A DNA stretch of 64,000 bases from IMG/VR virus record IMGVR_UViG_3300010149_000016, positions 1-64,000 of that record. The stretch is one strand, 5' to 3'. Every line of letters begins with the position of its first letter. Within the stretch, counting starts at the first letter, position 1. The notes beneath the pieces are model-generated. The model was not told the DNA's origin and did not search any database. It saw only the letters and a program-made list of their open reading frames with translations. A program made the translations under genes and the position numbers. Source of the DNA: a virus. Shown one piece after another: positions 57,141 to 64,000 of this stretch.

Positions 57141-59465
57141 ATGAGCAAAGACACAATATCAATTACAAAAAGAGATGGTACTACAGAAGTACTTGATTTA
57201 GAAAAAATGCACAAAGTTGTATTTTACGCATGTGAAGGAATTACTGGTGTTAGTGCTAGTGAAGTAGAAATTAAAAGCCATTTACAATTTTACGATGGCA
57301 TTGAGTCTGCAAATATTCAAGAAACTCTTATCAAAGCAGCATCTGATTTAATTAGTGAACAAACACCTAATTATCAATGGGTTGCAGGTAGGCTAATCAA
57401 TTATCATTTAAGAAAAAATGTATATGGATCATTTAACCCAGATCATTTACGAGATATAGCTCGTAAAAATGTTGACCTAGGAATTTACGACGAAAGTTTT
57501 TTTTCTGTTTATAGTGATGAAGAAATTGATCAATTAAACAGTTATATCAAACACGACCGTGATGAGAATATTTCATATGTAGGTATGGAGCAATTCAGAG
57601 GTAAATATCTTGCACAAAACAGAGTAACAGGACAAATATTTGAAACACCGCAGATTGCATATATGATGATTGCGGCAACATTATTTTCAAATTACCCTAC
57701 TGATACACGTTTAAGATATGTAAAAGAATATTACGATGCTATTAGTAATTTTGATATTAGTTTACCTACTCCTATTATGGCAGGATTACGTACACCACAA
57801 CGACAATTTTCTAGTTGTGTGCTTATTGAAACCGACGATAGTCTTGATAGCATTAATGCTACATCAAGTAGCATTGTAAAATATGTTTCTCAGAAAGCAG
57901 GTATTGGTATTGGTGCAGGTTCTATTCGTGCCATTGGTAGTCCTATTAGACGTGGTGATGCAACACATACAGGTGTTATTCCATTTTATAAACTATTTCA
58001 AAGTGCAGTTAAATCATGTAGCCAAGGCGGTGTACGTGGCGGAGCCGCAACATTATACTATCCAATTTGGCATCTAGAAGCTGAAGAATTACTTGTTTTA
58101 AAAAATAACAAAGGTACAGAAGACAACAGAGTTAGGCACATGGATTATGGAATTCAGTTTAACAAACTTATGTACGAACGTTTACTTACAGGCAAAGATA
58201 TTACATTATTCTCGCCTAGTGATGTTCCTGGTTTATATGATGCATTTTTTAATGACCAAGATAAATTTAAAGAATTATACGAAGAGGCTGAAAAAAAAGT
58301 TACTAGAAAAAAAGTTATTCCAGCATCTGAATTATTTGGTATGTTTATGGAAGAACGTAAAAATACAGGAAGAATTTATTTACAAAATGTAGATCATGCT
58401 AATACACATGGTGCATTTTTAGAAGATGTTGCACCAGTAAAACAGAGTAACTTATGTTGTGAAATTAATTTACCTACTAAACCTCTTTCTTCGTTTAATG
58501 ATGAAGAAGGTGAAATTAGTTTATGTACATTGAGTGCTATTAATTGGGGTAACGTTAGATCTCCAGATGACTTTGAACGTATATGTAGATTAGCAGTACG
58601 TGGGTTAGATGAGCTATTAGATTATCAAAACTATCCAGTATTAGCGGCAGAACTTAGCACAATGAAAAGACGTCCATTAGGTATTGGTATTATTAACTTT
58701 GCTTTTTGGTTAGCTAAGAATGATTTAAACTATCAAGATATTGATAAAAAAGGCCTAGCATTAATTGATACATGGGCAGAAGCATGGAGTTATTATCTAA
58801 TTAAAGCAAGTGCAGATTTAGCAGTTGACAAAGGTAATATATCAGGAATAAACGAAACAAAGTATGGACAAGGTATTACACCTAATATGACATACAAAAA
58901 AGAATTAGATGAATTAGTACCACATAAAGAACGTATGCCGTGGAAAAGTCTGCGTAAACAATTACAAAAAACAGGTATTCGTAATAGTACACTAATGGCA
59001 CTTATGCCTGCTGAAACTTCAGCACAAATTAGTAACAGTACTAACGGTATTGAACCGCCACGTGCCTTTGTAAGTGTTAAGCAAAGCAAACATGGGGTTT
59101 TGAAACAGGTTGTGCCTGGTTATCCTAGGTTAAAGAATAAATACGATCTGTTATGGTCTCAAAAGAGTCCAGAAGGTTATTTAAAAATTATGGCTGTATT
59201 ACAAAAATACATTGATCAAGGCATCAGTGTTAATACAAGTTATAATCCGGAATTTTATGAAGAAGAAAAAATTCCAATGAGTACAATGTTACAGCACCTT
59301 GTAATGTTTTACAAGTATGGCGGTAAACAATTGTATTACTTTAACACTTATGATGGTCAAGGAGAAATTGACTTTGATAAGAAAAATGCCGAGCAGATGC
59401 TTGGTAGAGAAGAATTCGATTCAGACGAAGAATATGATGACTACTGCGAGAGTTGTGTAATTTAG
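57141..59465 (+). CDS. nrdA: Ribonucleotide reductase large subunit NrdA
   Basis: The 774-residue class I alpha subunit has an N-terminal ATP-cone-like part ('ISITKRDGTTEVLDLEKMHK'), 'FSSCVLIETDDSLDSINATS', a glycine-rich finger region ('GIGIGAGSIRAIGS') and the catalytic N-x-C-x-E motif in 'QSNLCCEINLPT'. It also has 'MPAETSAQISNSTNGIEPPR' and a C-terminal redox Cys pair in 'YCESCVI'. It reduces NDPs to dNDPs. A weak GAGATCGGA site precedes the ATG. It forms an operon with nrdB and glutaredoxin. Confidence 0.96.
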   Translation: MSKDTISITKRDGTTEVLDLEKMHKVVFYACEGITGVSASEVEIKSHLQFYDGIESANIQETLIKAASDLISEQTPNYQWVAGRLINYHLRKNVYGSFNPDHLRDIARKNVDLGIYDESFFSVYSDEEIDQLNSYIKHDRDENISYVGMEQFRGKYLAQNRVTGQIFETPQIAYMMIAATLFSNYPTDTRLRYVKEYYDAISNFDISLPTPIMAGLRTPQRQFSSCVLIETDDSLDSINATSSSIVKYVSQKAGIGIGAGSIRAIGSPIRRGDATHTGVIPFYKLFQSAVKSCSQGGVRGGAATLYYPIWHLEAEELLVLKNNKGTEDNRVRHMDYGIQFNKLMYERLLTGKDITLFSPSDVPGLYDAFFNDQDKFKELYEEAEKKVTRKKVIPASELFGMFMEERKNTGRIYLQNVDHANTHGAFLEDVAPVKQSNLCCEINLPTKPLSSFNDEEGEISLCTLSAINWGNVRSPDDFERICRLAVRGLDELLDYQNYPVLAAELSTMKRRPLGIGIINFAFWLAKNDLNYQDIDKKGLALIDTWAEAWSYYLIKASADLAVDKGNISGINETKYGQGITPNMTYKKELDELVPHKERMPWKSLRKQLQKTGIRNSTLMALMPAETSAQISNSTNGIEPPRAFVSVKQSKHGVLKQVVPGYPRLKNKYDLLWSQKSPEGYLKIMAVLQKYIDQGISVNTSYNPEFYEEEKIPMSTMLQHLVMFYKYGGKQLYYFNTYDGQGEIDFDKKNAEQMLGREEFDSDEEYDDYCESCVI

Positions 59466-59478
59466 GAAAGAAAACAAC

Positions 59479-60606
59479 ATGTCAATATTAAATGTAAAAA
59501 ACGAAAAATATCATACTGAAGCCAATGCATTTCTTGATGGTGATTTAGGTTTTCAGCGTTATGATACTGTAAAATATAAACAGTTTGATAAACTAACTGA
59601 TAAACAATTAGGCTTTTTTTGGAGACCAGAAGAAGTTGATGTAAGCAAAGATTCAAAAGATTTTAAAGATCTTACTGAACACGAACAACATATATTTACA
59701 AGTAATCTAAAACGTCAGATTCTATTAGATAGTGTACAAGGTAGAGCACCAGTAGAAGCATTTGGTCCTATTACAAGTTTACCGGAATTAGAAAACTGGA
59801 TTATGACATGGACTTTTAGTGAAACAATTCATTCACGTAGTTATACACATATTATTCGTAACATTTATAATAACCCTACTTTAATTTTTGATGAACTAGC
59901 AGATAGTAAAGAAATTGTTGAATGTGCAGATGATATATCTAGATACTATAATGATCTTATTGAATATTCACAGTACTATCAATTATTAGGAGTAGGTACT
60001 CACAAAGTAAATGGAAAAACTATTGAAATAAATGAGTATGATTTGAAGAAAAAGATTTGGATGTGTGCAAACAGTGTTAACGTATTAGAAGGAATTAGAT
60101 TCTATGTTTCGTTTGCTTGTTCGTGGGCATTTGCAGAACTTAAGAAAATGGAAGGTAATGCTAAAATTATTAAATTTATTGCACGTGATGAGAATGTGCA
60201 TTTAGCAAGTACACAATATTTACTTTCAAAAGTTCTAACAAAAGAAGATAAAGACTTTGCTAATATTGCAGAAGAATGTAAACAAGAAGTTACTGATATG
60301 TTTGTAGCCGCAGTAGAGCAAGAAAAAGAATGGGCTGATTATTTGTTTAAAGATGGTAGTATGATTGGTCTAAATGCACAATTGTTACATGATTATATTG
60401 AATGGATTTGTTGTAAACGTATGACTGCATTAGGAATGAAATGTCCGTACTCAACACCTCAAGCTAACCCACTACCATGGACAGCAAAATGGATTAGCGG
60501 AGCAGAAGTACAGGTAGCACCACAAGAGACAGAGATTAGTTCTTATGTTATTGGTGGTGTAAAAAAAGACGTATCAGAAGATACATTTTCAGGAATGAGT
60601 TTATAA
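59479..60606 (+). CDS. nrdB: Ribonucleotide reductase small subunit NrdB
   Basis: The 375-residue class Ia beta subunit has 'EHEQHIFTSNLKRQILLDSV', 'TWTFSETIHSRSYTHIIRN' (iron ligands Glu and His, and the radical Tyr in H-S-R-S-Y as in E. coli NrdB) and the second Glu/His ligands in 'ARDENVHLASTQYLL'. It supplies the tyrosyl radical to NrdA. AGGAAAG precedes the ATG. The C-terminus ends in 'SEDTFSGMSL', a plausible NrdA-binding tail. Its stop is followed directly by glutaredoxin. Confidence 0.96.
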   Translation: MSILNVKNEKYHTEANAFLDGDLGFQRYDTVKYKQFDKLTDKQLGFFWRPEEVDVSKDSKDFKDLTEHEQHIFTSNLKRQILLDSVQGRAPVEAFGPITSLPELENWIMTWTFSETIHSRSYTHIIRNIYNNPTLIFDELADSKEIVECADDISRYYNDLIEYSQYYQLLGVGTHKVNGKTIEINEYDLKKKIWMCANSVNVLEGIRFYVSFACSWAFAELKKMEGNAKIIKFIARDENVHLASTQYLLSKVLTKEDKDFANIAEECKQEVTDMFVAAVEQEKEWADYLFKDGSMIGLNAQLLHDYIEWICCKRMTALGMKCPYSTPQANPLPWTAKWISGAEVQVAPQETEISSYVIGGVKKDVSEDTFSGMSL

Positions 60607-60863
60607 TGATTACAATTTACGGAAAACCAGCTTGTCCTTACTGTGTTAAGGCAAAACAGTTATGTGAATCACGTGGGTACAACTTCGAGTATAAGCAACT
60701 TGATGTAGATTTCACCAGAGAACAATTGTTCGAGGAGTTTCCAACTGCTAGAACATTCCCACAAATAATTGTAGGCGGCAACAAAGTTGGCGGCTATGAG
60801 CAACTTGTCCAATACATTGAAGATACAGGATACAATGGTACAGGGCATTCAACCGGAGTATAA
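60606..60863 (+). CDS. grx: Glutaredoxin
   Basis: The 85-residue product has the C-P-Y-C active site in 'MITIYGKPACPYCVKAKQLC', a cis-Pro segment 'TARTFPQIIVGGNKVGGYEQ' and a short C-terminal tail. It probably re-reduces NrdA. It overlaps nrdB by one base. Confidence 0.93.
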   Translation: MITIYGKPACPYCVKAKQLCESRGYNFEYKQLDVDFTREQLFEEFPTARTFPQIIVGGNKVGGYEQLVQYIEDTGYNGTGHSTGV

Positions 60864-60866
60864 ATT

Positions 60867-61172
60867 ATGTTAATTGAAACACCATACGTTGTAGGCGATG
60901 TAGTAAGTATTAAACTTTCTTCAGGTGAAGAAATGATCGCACGTTTAGAAGAAGAAAACGATAAAACAGCAATCGTATCAAAACCATACATTCTAATTGC
61001 CGCCCAAAATGGGATGGCGTTAGCACCATATATGTTTACAGTTAGTCCAGATACTAAGATCAAATTAAAGATAAATAGTATTATATGCATAGTTAAATCA
61101 GCAAAAGATGCTAGTGATATGTATATTAAACAAAGTACAGGATTAACAGTAGCAAATGCCTCAAGTACATAG
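60867..61172 (+). CDS. Small LSm/Sm-like hypothetical protein
   Basis: The 101-residue product has an N-terminal beta core 'GDVVSIKLSSGEEMIARLEE' followed by 'KTAIVSKPYILIAAQ', which has the look of an Sm/LSm fold (G-x-x-V-x-I-x-L-x-x-G-x-x-x-x-A). The C-terminal half is helical-basic ('IVKSAKDASDMYIKQSTG'). I recall similar cyanophage proteins without known function. It follows glutaredoxin and overlaps the PAAR gene by 17 bases, so it may belong to either the nucleotide or the tail group. Confidence 0.65.
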   Translation: MLIETPYVVGDVVSIKLSSGEEMIARLEEENDKTAIVSKPYILIAAQNGMALAPYMFTVSPDTKIKLKINSIICIVKSAKDASDMYIKQSTGLTVANASST

Positions 61173-61440
61173 AAACGGAGATTCAAGATTATGCGGTGCA
61201 AGTACAAATGCACAAGCATACCAGAATGTTCATGTTAATAACCAACCTATTAGCGTAGATGGTGATCCAAACAGCCATGGAGGCGGAAGCCTTGGTGCTA
61301 TATGCAAAAATGTGTTTGTAGGTGGTAAACTAGTTGTACTTAATGGTAATCCAGCTGGAGCAGACAATCTCTGCCCTATTCCTCCACATTGTGGACCGGA
61401 TGCTAGTTCAGGTAGTCCTGATGTGTACATAGGACAATAA
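61156..61440 (+). CDS. PAAR-repeat tail tip protein
   Basis: The 94-residue product has the PAAR features: '[15 protein letters not shown]', '[20 protein letters not shown]' and '[19 protein letters not shown]' with the paired '[19 protein letters not shown]'. His/Cys residues are placed to hold the iron or zinc at the spike point. It caps the membrane-piercing spike (T4 gp5.4-like). It overlaps the preceding gene and lies 2 bases before the collagen-like gene. Confidence 0.88.
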   Translation: MPQVHRNGDSRLCGASTNAQAYQNVHVNNQPISVDGDPNSHGGGSLGAICKNVFVGGKLVVLNGNPAGADNLCPIPPHCGPDASSGSPDVYIGQ

Positions 61441-61442
61441 TA

Positions 61443-63023
61443 ATGGCAAACGATTTTGTAGATGGCTTAAAAGACGCAAGTGATTATATCAATAGGACTA
61501 CTGTTGATATTCCTACTGGTGCTGATATAGACCTAAATAATGGTACTATAACAGCTCAAACACAAGCGTACAGCTTGAAAGAAATCATTTGTAGTATATT
61601 GGCCGGAAACGGCATAAAACTCCCAAATTTGCAAATATGCTTAAAGGTTAATATAGGTAGACTAATACCTGAGATTCCTGCTGGTTTAGAAGATTTGAGA
61701 GATGCTTTACAAGAAGCAGAAAATGCACTTGACGATTTTATTGCACACACTAACATTGATAATGCACTAGGAAGATTAAATGCAGCCATAGCAGAATTTG
61801 CGGCTATTGCTAATATGATTAACTTCTGTGGTACACCAGTTGTTCCACGTGCTATTCCAAATGTATTAAAAGACGCAATGGGAAGTTTCACAGGTGCAGG
61901 TAAAGATATATTAGATACATTAGGCCAAATGGCAGATAGCGATATTGGTGGATGTATTGGCACAGATGGTAAATTTAATCCAAACTTGTTTACAGGTGGA
62001 TTGTTACAAAAGCTAGGAGCTCAATTTGATAACTTAGCTAATTTACCTGATGCAGTTAAAAATAACATTATTAGTGATTTAAACGCATTTAAGAATGATA
62101 TTTCTAACTTAATAGAATTTGAAAATAATTTTGCAGGAACAGAACCTGGTGGTCAAGGTGGTAGTATGTTTGCTCCACAAGAAAGAACTAACACAGGTGT
62201 TGGTGTTGCAGTTGACATGGATAACATGACACTAGCAAAAAGTCAACAGTATGCAAGTAATTTACAATCAACTTATAACAGCCTTAAAGGTTATGCAGTA
62301 GATGAAGATGGAAATAATATATTTCATTATCTATTAGAACCTGAAATGTTAAATAGATTAGAAAATGATGGTGATCCAACTGTACCATTATCTGAAAGAG
62401 AACCAATATACGATCATTGTAATAGAGTAATAGGTTACACTGAGCGTAATACACAAACAGTACAAACAACAAGTTCTGGAAGTCCTAGAATTCCACAAGA
62501 ACAACCTGGTATGACAGGATTGTCAGAAACAGGAACAAAAGTAACATCACCTCCAGCAACAACTACAAACTTAAATGCAGAAACACCGGCAAGTAGTAAT
62601 TCTTCAGGATCAGGTACAACTGGACCAACTGGCCCACAAGGCCCAACTGGCCCACAAGGACCAGCAGGACCAGCCGGTGCTAACGGAGTAGATGGACAAA
62701 ATGGTACAAATGGAGTAAATGGACAAGATGGTCAAGATGGTGCAACAGGACCACAAGGTGCAACAGGACCACAAGGTGCAACAGGACCACAAGGACCAAC
62801 TGGTGCAACAGGTGCAACAGGTGCAACAGGACCAGCGGGTGCAACAGGACCAGCAGGAACACCAGGAACACCTGCTATTGCAGAAAATGGTACTACATCA
62901 CAAAGACCTAGTAGTCCAGTACCTGGGCAATTCTTTTTTAATACAGATACGGCTATGTTTGAAGGGTGGAATGGAACAACATGGGTACAGTTAGTACCAT
63001 CACAATTCCAACAAACCCCATAA
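61443..63023 (+). CDS. Collagen-like virion fibre protein
   Basis: The 526-residue protein has a helical N-terminal domain (~residues 1-390, with '[20 protein letters not shown]' and '[20 protein letters not shown]'), then ~87 residues of Gly-x-y triplets (G-P-T, G-P-Q, G-A-T) and a C-terminal tip '[20 protein letters not shown]' then VQLVPS. The tip matches the C-terminus of the fibre at 1239-2933. Collagen-like repeats form trimeric stalks in phages. The position next to PAAR suggests the baseplate. It is followed by an early promoter at 63079. Confidence 0.85.
   Translation: MANDFVDGLKDASDYINRTTVDIPTGADIDLNNGTITAQTQAYSLKEIICSILAGNGIKLPNLQICLKVNIGRLIPEIPAGLEDLRDALQEAENALDDFIAHTNIDNALGRLNAAIAEFAAIANMINFCGTPVVPRAIPNVLKDAMGSFTGAGKDILDTLGQMADSDIGGCIGTDGKFNPNLFTGGLLQKLGAQFDNLANLPDAVKNNIISDLNAFKNDISNLIEFENNFAGTEPGGQGGSMFAPQERTNTGVGVAVDMDNMTLAKSQQYASNLQSTYNSLKGYAVDEDGNNIFHYLLEPEMLNRLENDGDPTVPLSEREPIYDHCNRVIGYTERNTQTVQTTSSGSPRIPQEQPGMTGLSETGTKVTSPPATTTNLNAETPASSNSSGSGTTGPTGPQGPTGPQGPAGPAGANGVDGQNGTNGVNGQDGQDGATGPQGATGPQGATGPQGPTGATGATGATGPAGATGPAGTPGTPAIAENGTTSQRPSSPVPGQFFFNTDTAMFEGWNGTTWVQLVPSQFQQTP
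62613..62873 (+). repeat. Collagen-like Gly-x-y coding repeat
   Basis: About 87 codons in near-perfect 9-base units (ggaccacaa, ggtgcaaca and variants) encode Gly-Pro-Gln, Gly-Ala-Thr and Gly-Pro-Thr triplets. Repeats of this length are prone to slippage, so copy number should vary between isolates. The repeat explains the long open shadow frames on both strands here. Confidence 0.9.
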
Positions 63024-63078
63024 TTTACTAGAATCTTTAAATAATCTATAAAAAACACTAAAAAATAACATTTCTTGG

Positions 63079-63107
63079 TTGACAAAAGTTCATCTTACTA
63101 GTATATT
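63079..63107 (+). promoter_or_regulatory. Sigma70-type early promoter
   Basis: TTGACA (63079-63084), 17 nt, TATATT (63102-63107), start point ~63114. The spacer holds a single TCTTACT half-site resembling the dyad arms at 37453 and 38657, shifted by one base. It drives two small genes and probably the tRNAs. Confidence 0.8.
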
Positions 63108-63164
63108 AGTAACTAATAGAAGTAAAAGTAAAGGCTAATAGAAATACAATTATGGTAAAAGAAT

Positions 63165-63443
63165 ATGAGAGCAACAGAATATAAAGACGGGGTGAAACGC
63201 ATAAAAGCAAAAATTGAAGTTCCAATGAGTGAACAAGATGTAAGTAATTATGTGATTAGTGCTCTTACTAGTAATGTTGTAGATTTAACAACTGTACAGA
63301 AGCTTAACAAACGCGAATTGCTACAATTAGCAAAAGAAGAAGTTAAGATTAAAGGTACTACAGTAACTACTGAAAGCGTTGATAATGACACAAAAGTAAT
63401 AGTAAGGAACTACGTAAAGCAGATGTTTCCGGAACTACAGTAA
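63165..63443 (+). CDS. Small early protein
   Basis: The 92-residue product (MRATEYKDGVKRIKAKIEVP...) is basic, with 'SEQDVSNYVISALTSNVVDL' and 'KRELLQLAKEEVKIKGTTVT'. A 10-codon ORF (ATG 63152, MVKEYESNRI) overlaps its start in another frame and could act as a leader peptide, or its ATG could simply be a decoy. It overlaps the next gene by one base. It has an early promoter; function unknown. Confidence 0.7.
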   Translation: MRATEYKDGVKRIKAKIEVPMSEQDVSNYVISALTSNVVDLTTVQKLNKRELLQLAKEEVKIKGTTVTTESVDNDTKVIVRNYVKQMFPELQ

Positions 63444-63631
63444 TGGGTTCTGCATTTGACGATCTGTATACGGCTACACTAGAAGGACTTGATAAGTCCG
63501 AAATAATGGATATGTTATCAGAAATAAAACAAGAACCATTGTTAGATCCTTGGACAGATGATGTACAACAAAAAATTGGTGTAGATATACTACCAGTTCT
63601 TGTACAAGTAAAAGAATCAGTTTGTAGCTGA
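63443..63631 (+). CDS. Small early protein
   Basis: The 62-residue acidic product (MGSAFDDLYTATLEGLDKSE...) is helical with 'IMDMLSEIKQEPLLDPWTDD'. Its ATG overlaps the previous stop by one base and its stop overlaps a GATAAATA motif. It is the last protein gene before the tRNA-Thr. Function unknown. Confidence 0.68.
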   Translation: MGSAFDDLYTATLEGLDKSEIMDMLSEIKQEPLLDPWTDDVQQKIGVDILPVLVQVKESVCS

Positions 63632-63637
63632 TAAATA
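63630..63637 (+). promoter_or_regulatory. Late-type motif GATAAATA before tRNA-Thr
   Basis: Exact late motif overlapping the stop TGA of the preceding gene, 19 bases before the tRNA-Thr start. It would place the tRNA pair and the small gene under late control as well as early read-through. Confidence 0.55.
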
Positions 63638-63656
63638 AAAGCGTACTTAATAATAC

Positions 63657-63732
63657 GCCGGCATAGCTCAGTTGGTAGAGCAACTGATTTGTAATCAGTA
63701 GGTCCGCAGTTCGAGTCTGTGTGTCGGCACCA
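63657..63732 (+). tRNA. tRNA-Thr (anticodon UGU)
   Basis: 76 bases with a 7-bp acceptor stem (GCCGGCA / TGTCGGC, one G-T pair), D-arm AGCTCAGTTGGTAGAGC, anticodon stem ACTGA/TCAGT with TGT at 63690-63692, T-arm with GTTCGAGTC and encoded CCA. It reads ACA (and ACG by wobble), common in this AT-rich genome. Confidence 0.95.
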
Positions 63733-63747
63733 TTACAGGAGTGAATA

Positions 63748-63936
63748 ATGGAAATTATTTGGCATTTACTACTAACAGTTTGTTCTGGTAGTACATGTAT
63801 TGAACAAGATGTACAATGGTTTGAATCAAAGCCATCTTGTGAATCTATGCTTGTTCAACATGCACAACTACCTACAGACGGAGATTGGGATACAGTAGAA
63901 TATATCTGTAAACCAGTTGGCTCTAAAGGAGTTTAA
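63748..63936 (+). CDS. Small cysteine-bearing hypothetical protein
   Basis: The 62-residue product (MEIIWHLLLTVCSGSTCIEQ...) has a short hydrophobic N-terminus, four cysteines, and 'DGDWDTVEYICKP'. CAGGAG lies 9 bases before the ATG. It sits between two tRNA genes. The hydrophobic start and paired cysteines suggest export or membrane association, but there is no clear cleavage site. Function unknown. Confidence 0.68.
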   Translation: MEIIWHLLLTVCSGSTCIEQDVQWFESKPSCESMLVQHAQLPTDGDWDTVEYICKPVGSKGV

Positions 63937-63942
63937 ACTAAG

Positions 63943-64000
63943 GCCCTTGTGGTGGAATTGGTAGACACGCAGGTCTTAGGAACCTGTGTCGCAAGACGTG
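63943..64000 (+). tRNA. tRNA-Leu (anticodon UAG), 3' partial
   Basis: It starts GCCCTTGTGGTGGAATTGGT, with D-arm, anticodon stem CAGGT/ACCTG around TAG, and the beginning of the long variable arm (GTCGCAAGACG). The sequence is cut by the window end, so acceptor 3' side and T-arm are outside. It reads CUA. Confidence 0.88.

Noticed and set aside
62610-62871. Several open frames in and opposite the collagen-like repeat
   Set aside because: Shadow frames of Gly-x-y repeat DNA; no ribosome sites and extreme low complexity.
1-64000. CRISPR arrays, insertion sequences, integrase or attachment sites
   Set aside because: No regularly spaced repeats, transposase or integrase motifs, or att-like duplications were seen; the genome looks strictly lytic in this window.

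Overview
This window is a piece of a T4-like (contractile-tailed) bacteriophage genome. It carries many T4-type genes: neck proteins gp13, gp14 and gp15, tail sheath gp18, tail tube gp19, head completion gp4, terminase gp16/gp17, gp32, UvsX, UvsW, primase gp61, helicase gp41, dNMP kinase gp1, NrdA/NrdB and glutaredoxin. The DNA is clearly AT-rich. The gene content (many small 2-oxoglutarate oxygenases, a viral tryptophan-halogenase-like protein, S74 and collagen-like fibres, a PAAR tip) resembles marine cyanophage and pelagiphage myoviruses. No photosynthesis gene is visible here, and the host cannot be fixed from the sequence. An alphaproteobacterial host would fit the SbmA/BacA-like transporter, but that is inference.

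Layout. 1-3.3 kb: fibre genes. 3.3-8.8 kb: cluster of glycosyltransferases, oxygenases, an SGNH-like protein and a sulfotransferase-like protein. 8.8-11.7 kb: minus-strand block (Nudix, gp15, gp14). 11.8-14.4 kb: SbmA/BacA-like transporter, small membrane protein and flavin halogenase, probably one late operon. 14.4-17 kb: small early and unknown genes. 17-22.8 kb: gp13, oxygenases, dNMP kinase and a tandem pair of large unknown paralogues. 22.9-33 kb: sheath, a small self-contained oxygenase cassette, tube, gp4, gp16 and gp17. 33-43 kb: gp32, UvsX, a possible UvsY, a small winged-helix protein, an AAA ATPase, UvsW and small replication-associated genes. 43-48 kb: zinc-finger protein, a DnaE-derived fragment, primase and helicase. 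48-55 kb: virion or core proteins, including a nucleotidyltransferase/ligase-like protein. 55-57 kb: SGNH protein and a Cas4/RecB-like exonuclease. 57-61 kb: nrdA-nrdB-grx. 61-63 kb: PAAR tip and collagen-like fibre. 63-64 kb: tRNA-Thr(UGU), a small gene and a tRNA-Leu(UAG) cut by the window end. There is no gene-free stretch above about 300 bases.

Regulation is unusually readable. A late-promoter motif, GATAAATA with close variants, precedes most structural genes, as TATAAATA does in T4. Sigma70-type promoters (TTGACA, usually 17 nt, then a -10 box) precede the DNA-metabolism genes. Two patterns stand out. First, several promoters sit so close to the start codon that transcription should begin at the A of the ATG, with no Shine-Dalgarno sequence (dNMP kinase, UvsW, primase, exonuclease; also terminase and a membrane gene from late promoters). 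Second, three early promoters carry the same AAGA-NN-TCTT dyad at the same place in the -35/-10 spacer, and a small winged-helix protein is encoded between two of them.

The most unusual gene content is the SbmA/BacA-like transporter linked to a halogenase, a 194-residue DnaE-like fragment, a ligase-fold protein in a virion gene cluster, six 2OG-Fe(II) oxygenases and a moron-like cassette between sheath and tube genes. All functions are read from motifs and remembered family features; no database search was run.
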